Shown here in pieces: positions 36,466 through 49,889 of a stretch of DNA of 64,000 nucleotides. The number at the start of each line of letters is the position of its first letter. Position 1 is the stretch's first letter. Origin of the DNA: Streptococcus sp. (GTDB lineage Bacteria > Bacillota > Bacilli > Lactobacillales > Streptococcaceae). The translations under genes were made by a program, and so were the position numbers. Where the stretch lies: contig JAUMZW010000005.1 of assembly GCA_030527925.1 (NCBI GenBank), positions 1 to 64,000 of the forward strand, written 5' to 3'. A model generated the notes under the pieces. It saw only the letters and a program-made list of their open reading frames with translations. It searched no databases and was not told the DNA's origin.

Positions 36466-37324
36466 TTAATCTCAATCCTTCTATCAATTGTCGAACTTTA
36501 CTACTTTCAAAGGTTATACTTTCCTCTAAATTGCTGCAAATATCTAATGCTTTATCTAATGAACGATTTAATAAATCATAAGATTTGTCTAGTCCAATCA
36601 AGCTTGGATAGGTAAGTTTCTCTGCTAAGATATCCTTTTTAGGGGTTTTTCCTAAATTAGCAAAATCAGCTGTTATATCTAAAATATCATCTCGAATTTG
36701 AAAGGCTAGGCCTACTAATTGTCCCATTTCCACAAAAACCGCTGTATAGTCATTAGATAAATCAGAAATTATAGCCGCTGCTAAGAATGGATAACAAAGT
36801 AATTGACCCGTTTTATTTTTATGAATCGCTTGTAAGGACTCTATCGAAAGTTTCTTGCCTTCTGCTTTCATATCCAACATCTGACCACCAACCATGCCAT
36901 AAGTACCTGAGGCATAAGATAACTCTTTTATCAAACTAACCTTTATCCTATCTGGAATCTCAGCTTCGGCTATCAAACCAAAAGGATCCAAAAATAAACT
37001 GTCCCCAGCTAAAATAGCGGTTGCTTCATCAAATTTTTTGTGGTTAGTTAGACGTCCACGACGATAGTAATCATTATCCATTGCTGGTAAATCGTCATGA
37101 ATTAAGCTTCCAGTGTGAATCATTTCTATTGCTGCCGCTATTTTTAAATATTCTTCTGTGATTGGATAGGATAAAGCTTCCAATAAATCCAGTAAAATTA
37201 TAGGTCTTATACGTTTTCCACCACCTAATAGCGAGTACAAAATAGCATCACTTAAATCTTTTGAAACAGGGAATTTATCATAATATTTTTCCAAAACAGT
37301 TGTCAGTGCTTGTATCTTATCCAT
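36458..37324 (-). CDS. ispA: Farnesyl/geranyl diphosphate synthase
   Basis: A 288-residue trans-prenyltransferase that extends DMAPP with IPP to supply undecaprenyl and quinone precursors. The first aspartate-rich motif DDLPAMDND, preceded by IHTGSLIH, and the second DDILD with GLAFQIRDDILDITAD are both intact. GGGKRIRP binds the diphosphate. It shares one base with xseB. Confidence 0.95.
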   Translation of the reverse strand: MDKIQALTTVLEKYYDKFPVSKDLSDAILYSLLGGGKRIRPIILLDLLEALSYPITEEYLKIAAAIEMIHTGSLIHDDLPAMDNDYYRRGRLTNHKKFDEATAILAGDSLFLDPFGLIAEAEIPDRIKVSLIKELSYASGTYGMVGGQMLDMKAEGKKLSIESLQAIHKNKTGQLLCYPFLAAAIISDLSNDYTAVFVEMGQLVGLAFQIRDDILDITADFANLGKTPKKDILAEKLTYPSLIGLDKSYDLLNRSLDKALDICSNLEESITFESSKVRQLIEGLRLNA

Positions 37325-37542
37325 TAATTTTCCATCTCCACCTGACTACCATCTTCTTGTACTACTTTTACCAAAGTTTTTTCTGCATCTGATAAAGTAG
37401 CTTGTAACTCTTTTGAAAGTTTCATGCCTTTTTGAAATTCATCAATTGCTTCTTCTAAAGCGACATCACCATTCTCTAATTTTGCAACAATATTCTCAAG
37501 TTCCTTTAAATTTTCTTCAAATGTTTTTTTCGATTGTGACAT
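37324..37542 (-). CDS. xseB: Exodeoxyribonuclease VII small subunit
   Basis: A 72-residue protein ([41 protein letters not shown]), the standard antiparallel-helix XseB. The open frame reaches 37569, but ATG 37542 (SQSKK) matches the family start; it overlaps the end of xseA by 26 bases. Confidence 0.95.
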   Translation of the reverse strand: MSQSKKTFEENLKELENIVAKLENGDVALEEAIDEFQKGMKLSKELQATLSDAEKTLVKVVQEDGSQVEMEN

Positions 37543-38860
37543 GTTTAGCCTCCACTTCCACTTTTCCATTTTTTAGCTGAATGCTTAATAATTCATTTTC
37601 TTTAATGTCTCTAATGTCTGAAACAATGTAGTCATTTTTTGAAACAATTGCATATCCACGCGCTAATATACGATTAACATCAAGGGTTAGCAATGTTGTT
37701 TGCAATTTTTCAAAATGATTTTGGTTTTGCTTATAGATATTAGAAACCTGATTAATCAAGTAGCGTTCTTCTTGTGCAATTTTCTCTGTTAAATGGTTTA
37801 TTTTAGATGGTAAATCATACGCTATAAGTCTTTGTTTTAATAATTGATGCTGTTGTTCAGACACATTTACTTGTTTTTGAACTTCTTGTAGCAAACGATT
37901 TTTAAGATTATCTAATTTTAACAGATAGGAATCATAGAGACGCTCAGGTTGTCTAAAAATAACAGACTGATTTAACTTATCTAAAAATTCTTGATAGGTT
38001 TTAATACGCCTTATTGTAGCTTGTTGCATTCTTGTCTGACAATTTGAAAGAAAATCAATACAATCCATTTTAGTAACTGATGTTGCGAGTTCAGCTGCTG
38101 CTGTCGGTGTAGCTGCTCGACAATCTGCTACATAATCAGATAATGTAACATCGGTTTCATGACCTACACTTGAAATTATTGGTAAGCGTGATTCAAAAAT
38201 AGCATGGACCACAATTTCTTCATTAAAAGCCCACAAATCTTCAATTGAACCACCACCTCTTCCAATAATTAGAACATCTAAATCCTCAAAAGTATTAGCA
38301 CGCCTAATATTAGTTGCAATTTCTTGACTTGCCCCTTCTCCTTGTACCTTAGTTGGAAAAAGAAGAATTTCAACCCCTGGAAAACGCCTAGAAACTGTTG
38401 TAATAATATCCCTTATAACTGCACCTGAGGGACTTGTTACCACCCCAATCTTCTTAGGGAATTTAGGTAAGGCTTGCTTATGAACACTGTCAAAAAAACC
38501 TTCCTTTGCTAAGCGATTTTTTAATTGTTCAAACTGAAGGGCTAGTGCACCTACACCATCTGGATCTACCTTCTCAATAACAATAGAATAAGAACCATTT
38601 GGGGCATAAAGCTGAATACGACCAATAACATTTATCTTCATCCCTTCTTCAAGGTCAAAGCCTAGTTTTTGATAAACAGCTCCCCATATTGTCGCCTGAA
38701 TAACACTCTTATCATCCTTAATTGAAAAATATTGATGATTAGGACGTTTTCTAAAATTAGAGACCTGACCTGTCAAAAAAACTCTTTCTAAGTAAGGGTC
38801 CTTATCAAACTTCAACTTAAGATATTTTGTCAAATCAGATACCGATAAATAATTGGTCAT
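37517..38860 (-). CDS. xseA: Exodeoxyribonuclease VII large subunit
   Basis: A 447-residue nuclease subunit. An N-terminal OB fold ([20 protein letters not shown]) is followed by the catalytic domain ([59 protein letters not shown]) and a long coiled coil. ATG 38860 is chosen for its GGGAGG; the frame is open to 38953 with no ribosome site. A TATAAT lies about 35 bases upstream. Confidence 0.96.
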   Translation of the reverse strand: MTNYLSVSDLTKYLKLKFDKDPYLERVFLTGQVSNFRKRPNHQYFSIKDDKSVIQATIWGAVYQKLGFDLEEGMKINVIGRIQLYAPNGSYSIVIEKVDPDGVGALALQFEQLKNRLAKEGFFDSVHKQALPKFPKKIGVVTSPSGAVIRDIITTVSRRFPGVEILLFPTKVQGEGASQEIATNIRRANTFEDLDVLIIGRGGGSIEDLWAFNEEIVVHAIFESRLPIISSVGHETDVTLSDYVADCRAATPTAAAELATSVTKMDCIDFLSNCQTRMQQATIRRIKTYQEFLDKLNQSVIFRQPERLYDSYLLKLDNLKNRLLQEVQKQVNVSEQQHQLLKQRLIAYDLPSKINHLTEKIAQEERYLINQVSNIYKQNQNHFEKLQTTLLTLDVNRILARGYAIVSKNDYIVSDIRDIKENELLSIQLKNGKVEVEAKHVTIEKNI

Positions 38861-39026
38861 ATTGCCTCCCTTCATTTTGATAATTCTTTTTATTATACCA
38901 AAAAAAAGATAAAAATACGATGTTCCTGACACTATGTCTTTATCAAAAAACACTTATAAAAAATATAATAATTTTTCATTTTATATATTATATTATTTCA
39001 GCCTTTTTTCAAACAATTTTGTTTTT

Positions 39027-39070
39027 AAAAAAACCTCTATTAGTCATTTTTAACTAAAAAGAGGTCTTTT
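39027..39070 (-). terminator. Terminator of the nucleoside phosphorylase gene
   Basis: GACCTCTTTTTAGT pairs with ACTAATAGAGGT and is followed by seven Ts on the minus strand. Confidence 0.8.
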
Positions 39071-39078
39071 ATCTAAAG

Positions 39079-39837
39079 TTAAAATATTTCATCAGCAAAT
39101 TCTTTTGCTAATTGGCTGATACGATGTTTTTTAGCGCTATCGATAGTATTTCCTAAACTCCGTGCTTCCCATTTTTCATTATCCAGATTGTCAGCCGAAT
39201 AAAAGAAATGCAAGTGTTGAATCTCTCTAAATTGGCAAAGGGCAGCTACTGCTGAACATTCCATATCAACACAAATAGCACCTTTATTTTTAAAATATTC
39301 TAGCTTACCTGATGTTTCTCGGTAGATAGCATCCGTTGTCCAAACTTTTCCTTCTATATATGAAATTTCTCTATGCTCTAAAAAGGATTTGAATCGCTTT
39401 TGTATCGTATGATTTAAGCTTATCTCTTGTGATTTTTCAGCATAGTGATAGCTTGTTCCCTCATCTCTAAAAGCATGTGTTGGTATAATGATTGAAGTTT
39501 CTTTTATGGAACGGTCTAATACCCCACAAGTCCCAAAAATAACAAGATTTTTCATCCCCATTGCAATTAAATCTTCTAAAATCGCCACACAAGCAGCTGA
39601 TCCAACATAGGAATTAAAACAAACAAATGCCTTGCCTTTATACCAATATCGATAAATTGGAATTTCGAGATTAGCAGTTGAAGTCCTAGCAATCTCTTCG
39701 TGCTCAACAGAATCTAGAAAATTAGAAGATGTTTTACGTTCAAAGCAGCTGATGACAGTTTCTGGAAAATTAGGAATTTTAGCGACTAAATCATTAGGAT
39801 TAATAATAGCATCACGGTCTGGATCAAATCTCAACAT
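39079..39837 (-). CDS. Nucleoside phosphorylase (uridine phosphorylase-like)
   Basis: A 252-residue PNP/UDP phosphorylase-family enzyme. NLVIFGTCGVLDRSI forms the phosphate/ribose pocket, and AICVDMECSAVAALCQF is the nucleoside-binding strand with the conserved Met-Glu. WTTDAIYRET matches the base-binding segment. It salvages a nucleoside to base plus ribose-1-phosphate; whether uridine or a purine nucleoside cannot be settled by eye. Single gene beside the lac operon. Confidence 0.85.
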   Translation of the reverse strand: MLRFDPDRDAIINPNDLVAKIPNFPETVISCFERKTSSNFLDSVEHEEIARTSTANLEIPIYRYWYKGKAFVCFNSYVGSAACVAILEDLIAMGMKNLVIFGTCGVLDRSIKETSIIIPTHAFRDEGTSYHYAEKSQEISLNHTIQKRFKSFLEHREISYIEGKVWTTDAIYRETSGKLEYFKNKGAICVDMECSAVAALCQFREIQHLHFFYSADNLDNEKWEARSLGNTIDSAKKHRISQLAKEFADEIF

Positions 39838-39885
39838 TTCTGTACTCCTTGTCGTTTTATCAATTATACCACAAAAGACTACACG

Positions 39886-40779
39886 CTAAAAAACCGTGAT
39901 TTGAAATGCTTTTTTCTCACTATCTCGTGGTTTGATGATAGAAACATTTGCTTTATCCATAAAATAATTTGACTCATCCAGACTGGTTGATAAACCACTC
40001 CATGGTTCTAGAGCTATAAATGGGCCATGATTTGTTGTTGTCCATAAAATTAAATTTGGTAAATCCTTAAATGAAACTGTTAAACCATGAGAATGACGGC
40101 TTGATTTTAAGCTAACTTCACGAGAAGTAAGCTTATCAAGTGTGATAGCATCTTTTTCAAATAAAGTAAAATCAAGTGGAACAGTTCTCGTGTGACTTAA
40201 AAAATCATGACGGCTTAGCACATCAAGTAAGCCCGTCTCTGGGAATTGTGTTGGAACTGTTGTTGTTTCTTCTTGTTCAAATTCTAAATAATAATCAGTA
40301 TAATCTTCCCCCTCAAATAAAGGACAATTAAAGGCAGGATGACCTCCAACAAAATATGGTAAATCTTCCTTTTCTTCTAAATTTTCAACCAAAAACTCAC
40401 AGGTTATGCTAGAATCTCTTAAAGTATAAATGACATTTAATTTAAACTCATAAGGGTATTTTTCAAGAAGTTCTGGTGTTGATCTCAATGAAAAACGAAT
40501 TGACTCCGATGACACTACTTCCACCTTAAATTCTTCCTTTCGAACAATACCATGTCTCGGCATATGACCTATGATTTCTTGCCCATCTTTTGTAAAAATA
40601 GCTTGATCATCACGAATGCTCCCGCAAATTGGAAAAAGAATAGGAGCTTGAGAAGACCAATATTCCGGATTGCCTTGCCATAGATACTCAATTCCATCAT
40701 TACTTTTAAGAGAAGTCATTGCTGCTCCTAAGGTCGTAAATTCTACACGAAGGTAGTCATTTTCAATTGCTAACACCAT
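39886..40779 (-). CDS. lacX: LacX, aldose 1-epimerase-like protein
   Basis: A 297-residue galactose-mutarotase fold protein (VLAIENDYLRVEFTTLGAAM, YLWQGNPEYWSSQAPILFPICG, MPRHGIVR, VGGHPAFNCPL). It is the last gene of the lac operon, as in other streptococci and lactococci. ATG 40779 is used with AAAGGA; the open frame to 40815 lies in the intergenic spacer. Presumed role: anomer interconversion of lactose-derived sugars, not proven. Confidence 0.9.
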   Translation of the reverse strand: MVLAIENDYLRVEFTTLGAAMTSLKSNDGIEYLWQGNPEYWSSQAPILFPICGSIRDDQAIFTKDGQEIIGHMPRHGIVRKEEFKVEVVSSESIRFSLRSTPELLEKYPYEFKLNVIYTLRDSSITCEFLVENLEEKEDLPYFVGGHPAFNCPLFEGEDYTDYYLEFEQEETTTVPTQFPETGLLDVLSRHDFLSHTRTVPLDFTLFEKDAITLDKLTSREVSLKSSRHSHGLTVSFKDLPNLILWTTTNHGPFIALEPWSGLSTSLDESNYFMDKANVSIIKPRDSEKKAFQITVF

Positions 40780-40850
40780 TTTGTATTTCCTTTCAAAAAG
40801 ACAGTAGAGTAGCAAACAGCTACCCTATTATCTATAAATATTTTTCACAA

Positions 40851-43968
<3,118 letters not shown>

Positions 43969-43972
<4 letters not shown>

Positions 43973-44289
43973 TTTTCTTCACTCCTTTTATATAATTCAA
44001 TCATATGTTTCATCATATCTTTTAACAATAGAGTTGTCATAAGATGGTCTTGACCATGCATCATAGTTACACTATAAGATAAATTCTCTCCTGAAGCTTC
44101 TTTTTGTAAAAGCTTAGTCTGAGCATGATGAGCCTCCACTATACATTCATTTGCAGCTTCCACTAATCTTTCAGACTCGTCATAGTTTCCATCTTGAGCT
44201 TGTTTTAATGCCTCGACTAATTTAGATCTGGCTTCTCCAGCAAATGCTACAATTTCAAACCCTAATAGGGTCATTTCTTCTCTATTCAC
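43969..44289 (-). CDS. lacF: Lactose PTS EIIA
   Basis: A 106-residue helical-bundle [24 protein letters not shown], the phospho-histidine segment [15 protein letters not shown] and [10 protein letters not shown] are typical. It starts at GTG 44289 with AAGGAGG, inside the end of lacT (8-base overlap). Confidence 0.96.
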
Positions 44290-45133
44290 TCTCTTTTCCT
44301 CCTTGATTTAATAGTCTTTGGATGTGAATGATTAAATAAATGTGTTCATTAGGATTAAGAGGGTATCCAAATTTTTCCACAATAAGTTGACAAATTTCAA
44401 ATCCAATTTGATAACTTTTTGGATAAGCTTGTTTTAAATTTTCATCAATTTCTAACATCTTAACTTGTTGTTCACAACTCCCTAGCCTATCTACAAAATA
44501 AGACAAATGTATCATCAACCTATCATAATAATTTCGATTATCTTGACACCGTTTAATACCATAATCAGATAAAAATTTTCTGATTAATGAAATAACATCA
44601 GTTTTTGAATATTCCTTTTGTTTTATATCCTGTCTAAAATTATCTTTAGCATTAATAAAATGCAAAGCAATACGACCAATTTCATCTTCTGGAAAAATTA
44701 CTTCTAATTCTTTTTCTAAAAAATCAACACAATTTCTACCAATTTCATACTCCAAAGGATGGCTGTATTTAATATCAGGAAGTTGACTTTGCAGATAAGC
44801 TCCTCTTAGAACTGCTTGATAACTAGCATATATATGATCAGTTAAGGTCACATAAATATATTCTTGAACTGGATAATGGAATTTTTCAATAACAGAGTTA
44901 ATGTATTCATATGAAATCGTAATAAAATCAATTGGAATATCTTTTAAAAGGATTGAAAAATTTTCCTGAGATTCTTCTGTTTTTAAATAAAAAATTTTCT
45001 CAACCTTTGAAGTTTGAATTAAGTCTCCTTTCTTTTTTTTAAATGCAATGCCTAATCCCATAACAATAGCTTGATTTGTATTTTCTTTTTTCACTATCGC
45101 AACATTATTATTAAGCACTTGTACAATTCTCAT
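44282..45133 (-). CDS. lacT: LacT, BglG-family antiterminator
   Basis: A 283-residue RNA-binding antiterminator. Residues 1-55 are the CAT RNA-binding domain ([30 protein letters not shown]). PRD1 has the histidine in [12 protein letters not shown]-preceding SHPLEYEIG and [17 protein letters not shown]2 has [10 protein letters not shown] and [12 protein letters not shown]. Lactose PTS components should control its activity by phosphorylation. ATG 45133 (AAAGGAG) is used. Its target RAT lies 74 bases upstream, so LacT controls its own gene and lacFEGX. Confidence 0.94.
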   Translation of the reverse strand: MRIVQVLNNNVAIVKKENTNQAIVMGLGIAFKKKKGDLIQTSKVEKIFYLKTEESQENFSILLKDIPIDFITISYEYINSVIEKFHYPVQEYIYVTLTDHIYASYQAVLRGAYLQSQLPDIKYSHPLEYEIGRNCVDFLEKELEVIFPEDEIGRIALHFINAKDNFRQDIKQKEYSKTDVISLIRKFLSDYGIKRCQDNRNYYDRLMIHLSYFVDRLGSCEQQVKMLEIDENLKQAYPKSYQIGFEICQLIVEKFGYPLNPNEHIYLIIHIQRLLNQGGKESE

Positions 45134-45162
45134 CACATCAACTCCTTTTAGGATGTCTACAC

Positions 45163-45212
45163 AAAAAGACCATAAACAGACTAAGCATTCCTCTTAATCA
45201 ATTTACGGTCTT
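45163..45212 (-). terminator. LacT-controlled terminator
   Basis: GACCGTAAATTGATTAAG pairs, with several G-U pairs, with CTTAGTCTGTTTATGGTC, then TTTTT. Its left arm overlaps the 3' edge of the RAT, the usual mutually exclusive arrangement. Confidence 0.85.
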
Positions 45213-45236
45213 GCCTAATCGAATTAGTCACAATCC
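45207..45236 (-). promoter_or_regulatory. RAT (ribonucleic antiterminator) site for LacT
   Basis: Minus-strand element starting GGATTGTGACTAATTCG and ending GGCAAGACC fits the BglG/SacY-type RAT consensus (GGATTGT-ACT---GCAGGCAAAACC). Confidence 0.85.
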
Positions 45237-45258
45237 ACTTTATTTAACCTATAATTAT

Positions 45259-45296
45259 ATTATATATAATAACTTAAATTATCGCAAGCGTTTTCT
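45259..45296 (-). promoter_or_regulatory. Internal lac promoter overlapped by a cre site
   Basis: A -35 TTGCGA (45282-45287), 17 bases and a -10 TATAAT (45259-45264) precede lacT. AGAAAACGCTTGCG (45283-45296) resembles a CcpA cre box, covers the -35 element and reaches the lacD stop codon. Glucose repression of lacTFEGX is thus expected independently of LacR. Confidence 0.65.
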
Positions 45297-46276
45297 TATA
45301 GTTTTTCATGCCAAGGACTTGCTGTTCTTTCAAGAACTTCATTCAATGTTTTAATATTAGTTGCACCTTCGTCTTTCAACCAAGCCCTTGCTGCTTCTTC
45401 ACCCTCTTCAATATAGACAGGTACTGAACCTGACCAGGTTGCACGTCCACATAAAACTCCATTAAATTTTGCACCAGACTCATGTGCAAAAACTAAAGTA
45501 TCTTGGAAGAGTTTAGCTGATACTCCTGCACTAAGATAAATAAACGGAAGTGGTGTCGCAGATTCTTGTTCTTTAAAATGAGCAGCTGCTTCTTCTTTTG
45601 TATATACAACTTCACCTTGAGCAAATCCTTCAACAAAATTCATGTTTACTGGTACTTCTACTTTAAGCACATCTATTCCAAAACGTGGGTCAGAGAAAAC
45701 ACGCATTGCTTCATTAACTTTACGTGGTTTTACTTTAGCATATTCCACACTTGAATTATCAGCAATTGTTTCATCGTAACTTAAAATTTCCAAGAAAAAC
45801 GGAATATCCTCAGCTTTACATTCTGATCCAATCCTTTCAATATAAGCTTGTTTTTGGACATTAACTTGAGCATCCCCATCCACATCATAATAAAGTAAAA
45901 ACTTGATAATATCAGCACCAGCTTCTTTTAAGCGTTTAACTGACCATTCAACTAAGCAATCTGGCAAACGACTAGTAGAAGTTGCATCATATCCTGTTTT
46001 TTCATAAGCTAAAAGTAGTCCCGCTGTTTGAGCACGTACTTTAGAAGCTGGAAGACCATATTCTGGATCTAACAGTATTGAGGAAGCAAAAGGAGTCAAT
46101 TCTTCTGAAACGATTTCTTTTAAGCGCTCGATTTGCTCTACTGATGGTTCATCTGATTGATGTTTTGCCATCATACGTTTTAACGCTCCACGTTGGTCAA
46201 AAGCCAATGCAGAAATAATACCTTTATCATCACTTACTTTTTCTAAATAGCGTCTCTTTGCTTCTGTTAATGTCAT
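45296..46276 (-). CDS. lacD: Tagatose 1,6-diphosphate aldolase
   Basis: A 326-residue class I aldolase that splits tagatose-1,6-bisphosphate to DHAP and glyceraldehyde-3-phosphate. [49 protein letters not shown] and [16 protein letters not shown] (with the Schiff-base lysine in KVEVP) are intact. One base separates it from lacC. Confidence 0.96.
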   Translation of the reverse strand: MTLTEAKRRYLEKVSDDKGIISALAFDQRGALKRMMAKHQSDEPSVEQIERLKEIVSEELTPFASSILLDPEYGLPASKVRAQTAGLLLAYEKTGYDATSTSRLPDCLVEWSVKRLKEAGADIIKFLLYYDVDGDAQVNVQKQAYIERIGSECKAEDIPFFLEILSYDETIADNSSVEYAKVKPRKVNEAMRVFSDPRFGIDVLKVEVPVNMNFVEGFAQGEVVYTKEEAAAHFKEQESATPLPFIYLSAGVSAKLFQDTLVFAHESGAKFNGVLCGRATWSGSVPVYIEEGEEAARAWLKDEGATNIKTLNEVLERTASPWHEKL

Positions 46277-46277
46277 T

Positions 46278-47210
46278 TTATACCTCTATTACTTCTATTT
46301 TATTAAATAAGTTATTATAGTTTTCTAAATTTACTTTTCCAGTTTCCTTTTCCTGAGTATTCAACATTCCCAAAACATTGCCTTTTTTAAGTAATTCAAT
46401 ATCACTAACCCCACAAGCATAAGCAGAGGCAATACCCGCAACTGTAGAATCACCTGAACCTACTGGATTAACTACTTCTATCTTTGGGATATTTACCTGA
46501 TAAAACTTATCATAATGCTTTGCAAATGCTCCTTTAGCTCCCAATGAGACAATTACCCATTCTACACCTTCAAACAGAGGATTACTTAATGCTGATTTTA
46601 AACAAGCACTATCACCTGTAATTTCTCTGTTAAGTAGTTGTGATAACTCCTCTGTGTTAGGTTTAATCACTGTTGGTTTTTCAGTAGATAGTAAAGTTTT
46701 TTCCAAGGATTCACCTGAACTATCTAAAATAACTGGTAGATTATGATCGTTACACATACTTATCATTTTTGCATAATAATCACTTGGCAAACCTTGGGGA
46801 AGGCTTCCCGAAATAACCACTAACTCTAATTTAGGAATTAGATATAACAAATCTTCTAAAAAAAGAGATGCTTCAGTACTAGAAATGATAGGACCTTTTT
46901 CTAAAATTTCTGTTTGTTTTCCATCATGTAAGATAGCTATACAATTTCTCGTTTCACCTGATATCTTAGTAAAGGCATGTTTGATGTCTAACTTATCTAA
47001 TCTTTCTTCTAAATACTCGCCAATTTTGCCACCAATTAATCCCGTTGCAAGTACCTTATCTCCAAGTTGATTTAAAACTCGTGTAACATTTAATCCTTTA
47101 CCACCTGGTGTTTTATGTGTTTCTATTACCCTATTCACAGTATCTAACTGAAAACGATCTAACTGGTAAGCAATATCAATTGACGGATTCATCGTCACTG
47201 TTAAAATCAT
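46278..47210 (-). CDS. lacC: Tagatose-6-phosphate kinase
   Basis: A 310-residue PfkB-family kinase. The N-terminal [16 protein letters not shown] with [15 protein letters not shown] binds sugar phosphate; the C-terminal [13 protein letters not shown] carries the catalytic aspartate. It makes tagatose-1,6-bisphosphate for LacD. Confidence 0.96.
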   Translation of the reverse strand: MILTVTMNPSIDIAYQLDRFQLDTVNRVIETHKTPGGKGLNVTRVLNQLGDKVLATGLIGGKIGEYLEERLDKLDIKHAFTKISGETRNCIAILHDGKQTEILEKGPIISSTEASLFLEDLLYLIPKLELVVISGSLPQGLPSDYYAKMISMCNDHNLPVILDSSGESLEKTLLSTEKPTVIKPNTEELSQLLNREITGDSACLKSALSNPLFEGVEWVIVSLGAKGAFAKHYDKFYQVNIPKIEVVNPVGSGDSTVAGIASAYACGVSDIELLKKGNVLGMLNTQEKETGKVNLENYNNLFNKIEVIEV

Positions 47211-47219
47211 AATGAACTC

Positions 47220-47735
47220 CTAGTCGTGATACTCACCACGATCCCATTTTTCAAGAAATTCATCAAAGAAATGGGGATTTGTTTGTCCTTGATTTAGAGT
47301 TTCAACATGTGAAATCTTGTCAATTAAAACTTTATTTTCAGGTGTTTCTTTATATTTTGCATCAAGAAATGCATCTATAACATCACACATAAGTAACTCG
47401 CCAGTAATTTTACCACCAAAACCTATGACATTAGCATTCAATTCCTCTTTGGCATACAAGGCAGATGTCATATCTCTAACCAATGCAGCTCTAATACCTG
47501 CAACCTTATTGACAGCATTCGTTATCCCAACTCCTGTTCCACAAATACAAATACCGAGTTCTGCTTCCCCCGCTACAACTGTCTCTCCTACCTTTTTACC
47601 AAAGATAGGATAGTGAGTTCTAACATGATCGTATGTTCCAAAGTCTAAAATCTCATGTCCTTTATTTTTTAGATAATCAACAACAGCCATTTTTTCATCT
47701 GTAACAATATGATCACATCCAATAGCAATTTTCAT
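47220..47735 (-). CDS. lacB: Galactose-6-phosphate isomerase subunit LacB
   Basis: A 171-residue RpiB/LacB-fold subunit. [30 protein letters not shown] and [17 protein letters not shown] carry the active site. ATG 47735 with AAAGGAG is used; the frame extends to 47753 into lacA. It forms a hetero-oligomer with LacA. Confidence 0.96.
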   Translation of the reverse strand: MKIAIGCDHIVTDEKMAVVDYLKNKGHEILDFGTYDHVRTHYPIFGKKVGETVVAGEAELGICICGTGVGITNAVNKVAGIRAALVRDMTSALYAKEELNANVIGFGGKITGELLMCDVIDAFLDAKYKETPENKVLIDKISHVETLNQGQTNPHFFDEFLEKWDRGEYHD

Positions 47736-47746
47736 TTTATTCTCCT

Positions 47747-48175
47747 TTAGCACATTTTATTTAACATATCCACACGAATTTGATGACGTCCACCATCATA
47801 ATCGCCTTCTACAAAACCTTTTACAATATTTTTGGCAACTGTTTTTCCAACAATTTCAGAACCAATAATAAGAATTCTTGAATTGTTATGACCTCTAGTC
47901 ATATAAGCAGAACGTTCATCTGAAACAACTGCAGCTACCATACCTTTAATTTTAGTTGCTACCATGAAGCTACCTTGACCAAATGCATCTACAACTATAC
48001 CCAAATTTTTTTCTGACTTATCAACTTCTTTAGCCACTAGCAAAGTTGTATCAACAAAATCACGGTCACAAGCTTCATTGACATCAATTACTTCTTGATT
48101 TGATTCAATAAGGTAAGCTTTTATATATTCTTTTAATTCTTTTCCTGCTGAATCTGCACCAATTACAATAGCCAT
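47747..48175 (-). CDS. lacA: Galactose-6-phosphate isomerase subunit LacA
   Basis: A 142-residue RpiB-fold subunit ([55 protein letters not shown]). It pairs with LacB to convert galactose-6-phosphate to tagatose-6-phosphate. First gene of the operon behind the LacR-controlled promoter. Confidence 0.96.
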   Translation of the reverse strand: MAIVIGADSAGKELKEYIKAYLIESNQEVIDVNEACDRDFVDTTLLVAKEVDKSEKNLGIVVDAFGQGSFMVATKIKGMVAAVVSDERSAYMTRGHNNSRILIIGSEIVGKTVAKNIVKGFVEGDYDGGRHQIRVDMLNKMC

Positions 48176-48229
48176 AAAAAACTCCTCACTTAAATTATAA
48201 TTAAATATTAATATATTATTTATACTTTT

Positions 48230-48367
48230 ATTATATCTCTTTTTTTTATGATGTCAATATAATTTGTTTAGTTTTGTTTACATTTTTTTATTTTTTTTGT
48301 TTGAAATGCGATTTTTTGTTTAAAATTTTGTTTTTTATTTGAATTACAAACATTAAAATGTTACTAT
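48230..48367. promoter_or_regulatory. Divergent lacA/lacR promoters with LacR repeats
   Basis: lacA promoter (minus): TTGACA (48252-48257), 16 bases, TATAAT (48230-48235). lacR promoter (plus): TTGAAT (48339-48344), 17 bases, TACTAT (48362-48367). Between them 48261-48340 carries at least five TTTGTTT/TTGTTT elements, including at about 48262, 48271, 48298, 48316 and 48327, in line with DeoR-type LacR operators. Confidence 0.7.
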
Positions 48368-48395
48368 GGATTTAAAAGATAGGTAGGTTTAGCAT

Positions 48396-49151
48396 ATGTT
48401 AAAAAAAGAAAGACAACTTGAAATTTTAAATATGGTTAATCAGTTTGGGACAATCTCTGTTGCTCAAATCGTTAAACAACTACATGTCTCTGATATGACA
48501 GTACGTAGAGACTTTGATGAAATGGCCAAAAAGAATCTCATTATCAGGACACATGGTGGGGCTACAAAATTAGAAAGTTCAGACCATGAAAAATCTCACC
48601 TCGAAAAACAAGACCTTCAAATCAAAGAAAAAAAGGCTATCGCCCTAAAAGCAGTTGCCTTAATTGAAGATTCTGAAACTATTTTTTTAGGTCCTGGTAC
48701 AACCTTAGAACATTTGGCTTCTTTACTGTCAAATAAAAAACTTCGTGTAGTTACAAATAGCCTACCTGTCTTTCATTTATTGAAAGATAGCAATAATATT
48801 GATCTCATCCTTATCGGAGGAGAATATCGAGATATTACAGGTGCTTTTGTCGGAAGTACATCAATTAAAAGTTTATCCTCCCTGCGCTTTTCCAAAGTTT
48901 TTGTAAGTGCAAATGCCATTCGTGAAAATGCGATTTCTACATATAGTGAAGAAGAGGGCAATCTCCTTCAATTAGTTCTAAATCAAGGAATCGAAACCTT
49001 TCTAGTTGCAGATCACACCAAATTCGGAAAATTCGACTTTTATAATTTTTATAATACTAAAGACATCGATCATATTTTAACAGACAACAAAATTCCAAAA
49101 CATTATTATAATTTTTTTGAGGAACAGCTCATTTTAGTAGAAACAGATTAA
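48396..49151 (+). CDS. lacR: LacR, DeoR-family repressor of the lac regulon
   Basis: A 251-residue repressor. The N-terminal winged helix reads LKKERQLEILNMVNQFGTIS and VSDMTVRRDFDEMAKKNLI, followed by the DeoR linker RTHGGA. The effector domain has EDSETIFLGPGTTLEHLA, VTNSLPVFHLL and DHTKFGK. It is divergent from lacA; tagatose-6-phosphate is the known inducer in this family. Confidence 0.95.
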   Translation: MLKKERQLEILNMVNQFGTISVAQIVKQLHVSDMTVRRDFDEMAKKNLIIRTHGGATKLESSDHEKSHLEKQDLQIKEKKAIALKAVALIEDSETIFLGPGTTLEHLASLLSNKKLRVVTNSLPVFHLLKDSNNIDLILIGGEYRDITGAFVGSTSIKSLSSLRFSKVFVSANAIRENAISTYSEEEGNLLQLVLNQGIETFLVADHTKFGKFDFYNFYNTKDIDHILTDNKIPKHYYNFFEEQLILVETD

Positions 49152-49184
49152 AAAAACTAACCCAATAATATAGGTTAGTTTTTT
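49151..49184. terminator. Bidirectional terminator between lacR and the DUF4811 gene
   Basis: AAAAAACTAACC (49151-49162) pairs with GGTTAGTTTTTT (49173-49184), with T-runs on both strands. Confidence 0.9.
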
Positions 49185-49186
49185 TG

Positions 49187-49888
49187 TTATTTACTTTCTT
49201 TTAATAATGCTTGAATCGCCTTAATTTGTAACTTTGCGGCTTCTTTAGGATTATTACGTATCAAATTTGCCATCATTTTTGCCGTGTCAGGATTTTTAGC
49301 TGATGTTTCTTTCAATTTTGGTAGGGCTGATTTCAAAGACTTGGCTTCTTTGGGGCTAAGTACCATCCAAGTTTCTTTAGGAACTAAAACATCAACTTCT
49401 TGTGAAACTAACTCGTTATTTTCGCCACCAACATTAAAGAGCAATTCATAAAAATGGTTCTTCCATACATAACGTTTTGTCTTAATTGAGACCGATGCTT
49501 TATCTGTGTCTACTAACTTATAAGATGACGATTTTTTTACCGTTTCCGTCATTTTTTTCTTATTAGGTACAAAATGTGCTGTCGGATCTGCCCCTTCTTT
49601 ATCACGATAAATCATAACATACCGCCCTGATTTTGTACCAATTTCTTTAGCAATCATTATTCCAAAAGGCTGACTTGTGTCTCCTGATGAGTATATTTGT
49701 TTCGTTAAAACAGTTGTTTTAACTTCCATACCTCTATGGTTGACGAAATGGTCTGTCAAAAGATAAATTGAACTTCCTAATACAAATAGCGAAAGTGTCC
49801 CTAAAACATATCTCAATAAAGGCTTAGATAGATACATCCAAGTTGCAAATGTTAAAACAGTTGCTAATATTATAATTAAAACAATCAT
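49187..49888 (-). CDS. DUF4811-family membrane protein
   Basis: A 233-residue protein with two N-terminal membrane helices (IVLIIILATVLTFATWMYL and LRYVLGTLSLFVLGSSIYLL) and a soluble domain with EVKTTVLTKQIYSSGDTS and RYVWKNHFYELLFNVGG. It fits DUF4811, usually found just after an MFS efflux gene as here. ATG 49888 with AAGGAGG lies inside the end of the transporter frame. A helper or regulator of the pump is a guess. Confidence 0.8.
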   Translation of the reverse strand: MIVLIIILATVLTFATWMYLSKPLLRYVLGTLSLFVLGSSIYLLTDHFVNHRGMEVKTTVLTKQIYSSGDTSQPFGIMIAKEIGTKSGRYVMIYRDKEGADPTAHFVPNKKKMTETVKKSSSYKLVDTDKASVSIKTKRYVWKNHFYELLFNVGGENNELVSQEVDVLVPKETWMVLSPKEAKSLKSALPKLKETSAKNPDTAKMMANLIRNNPKEAAKLQIKAIQALLKESK

Positions 49889-49889
49889 G

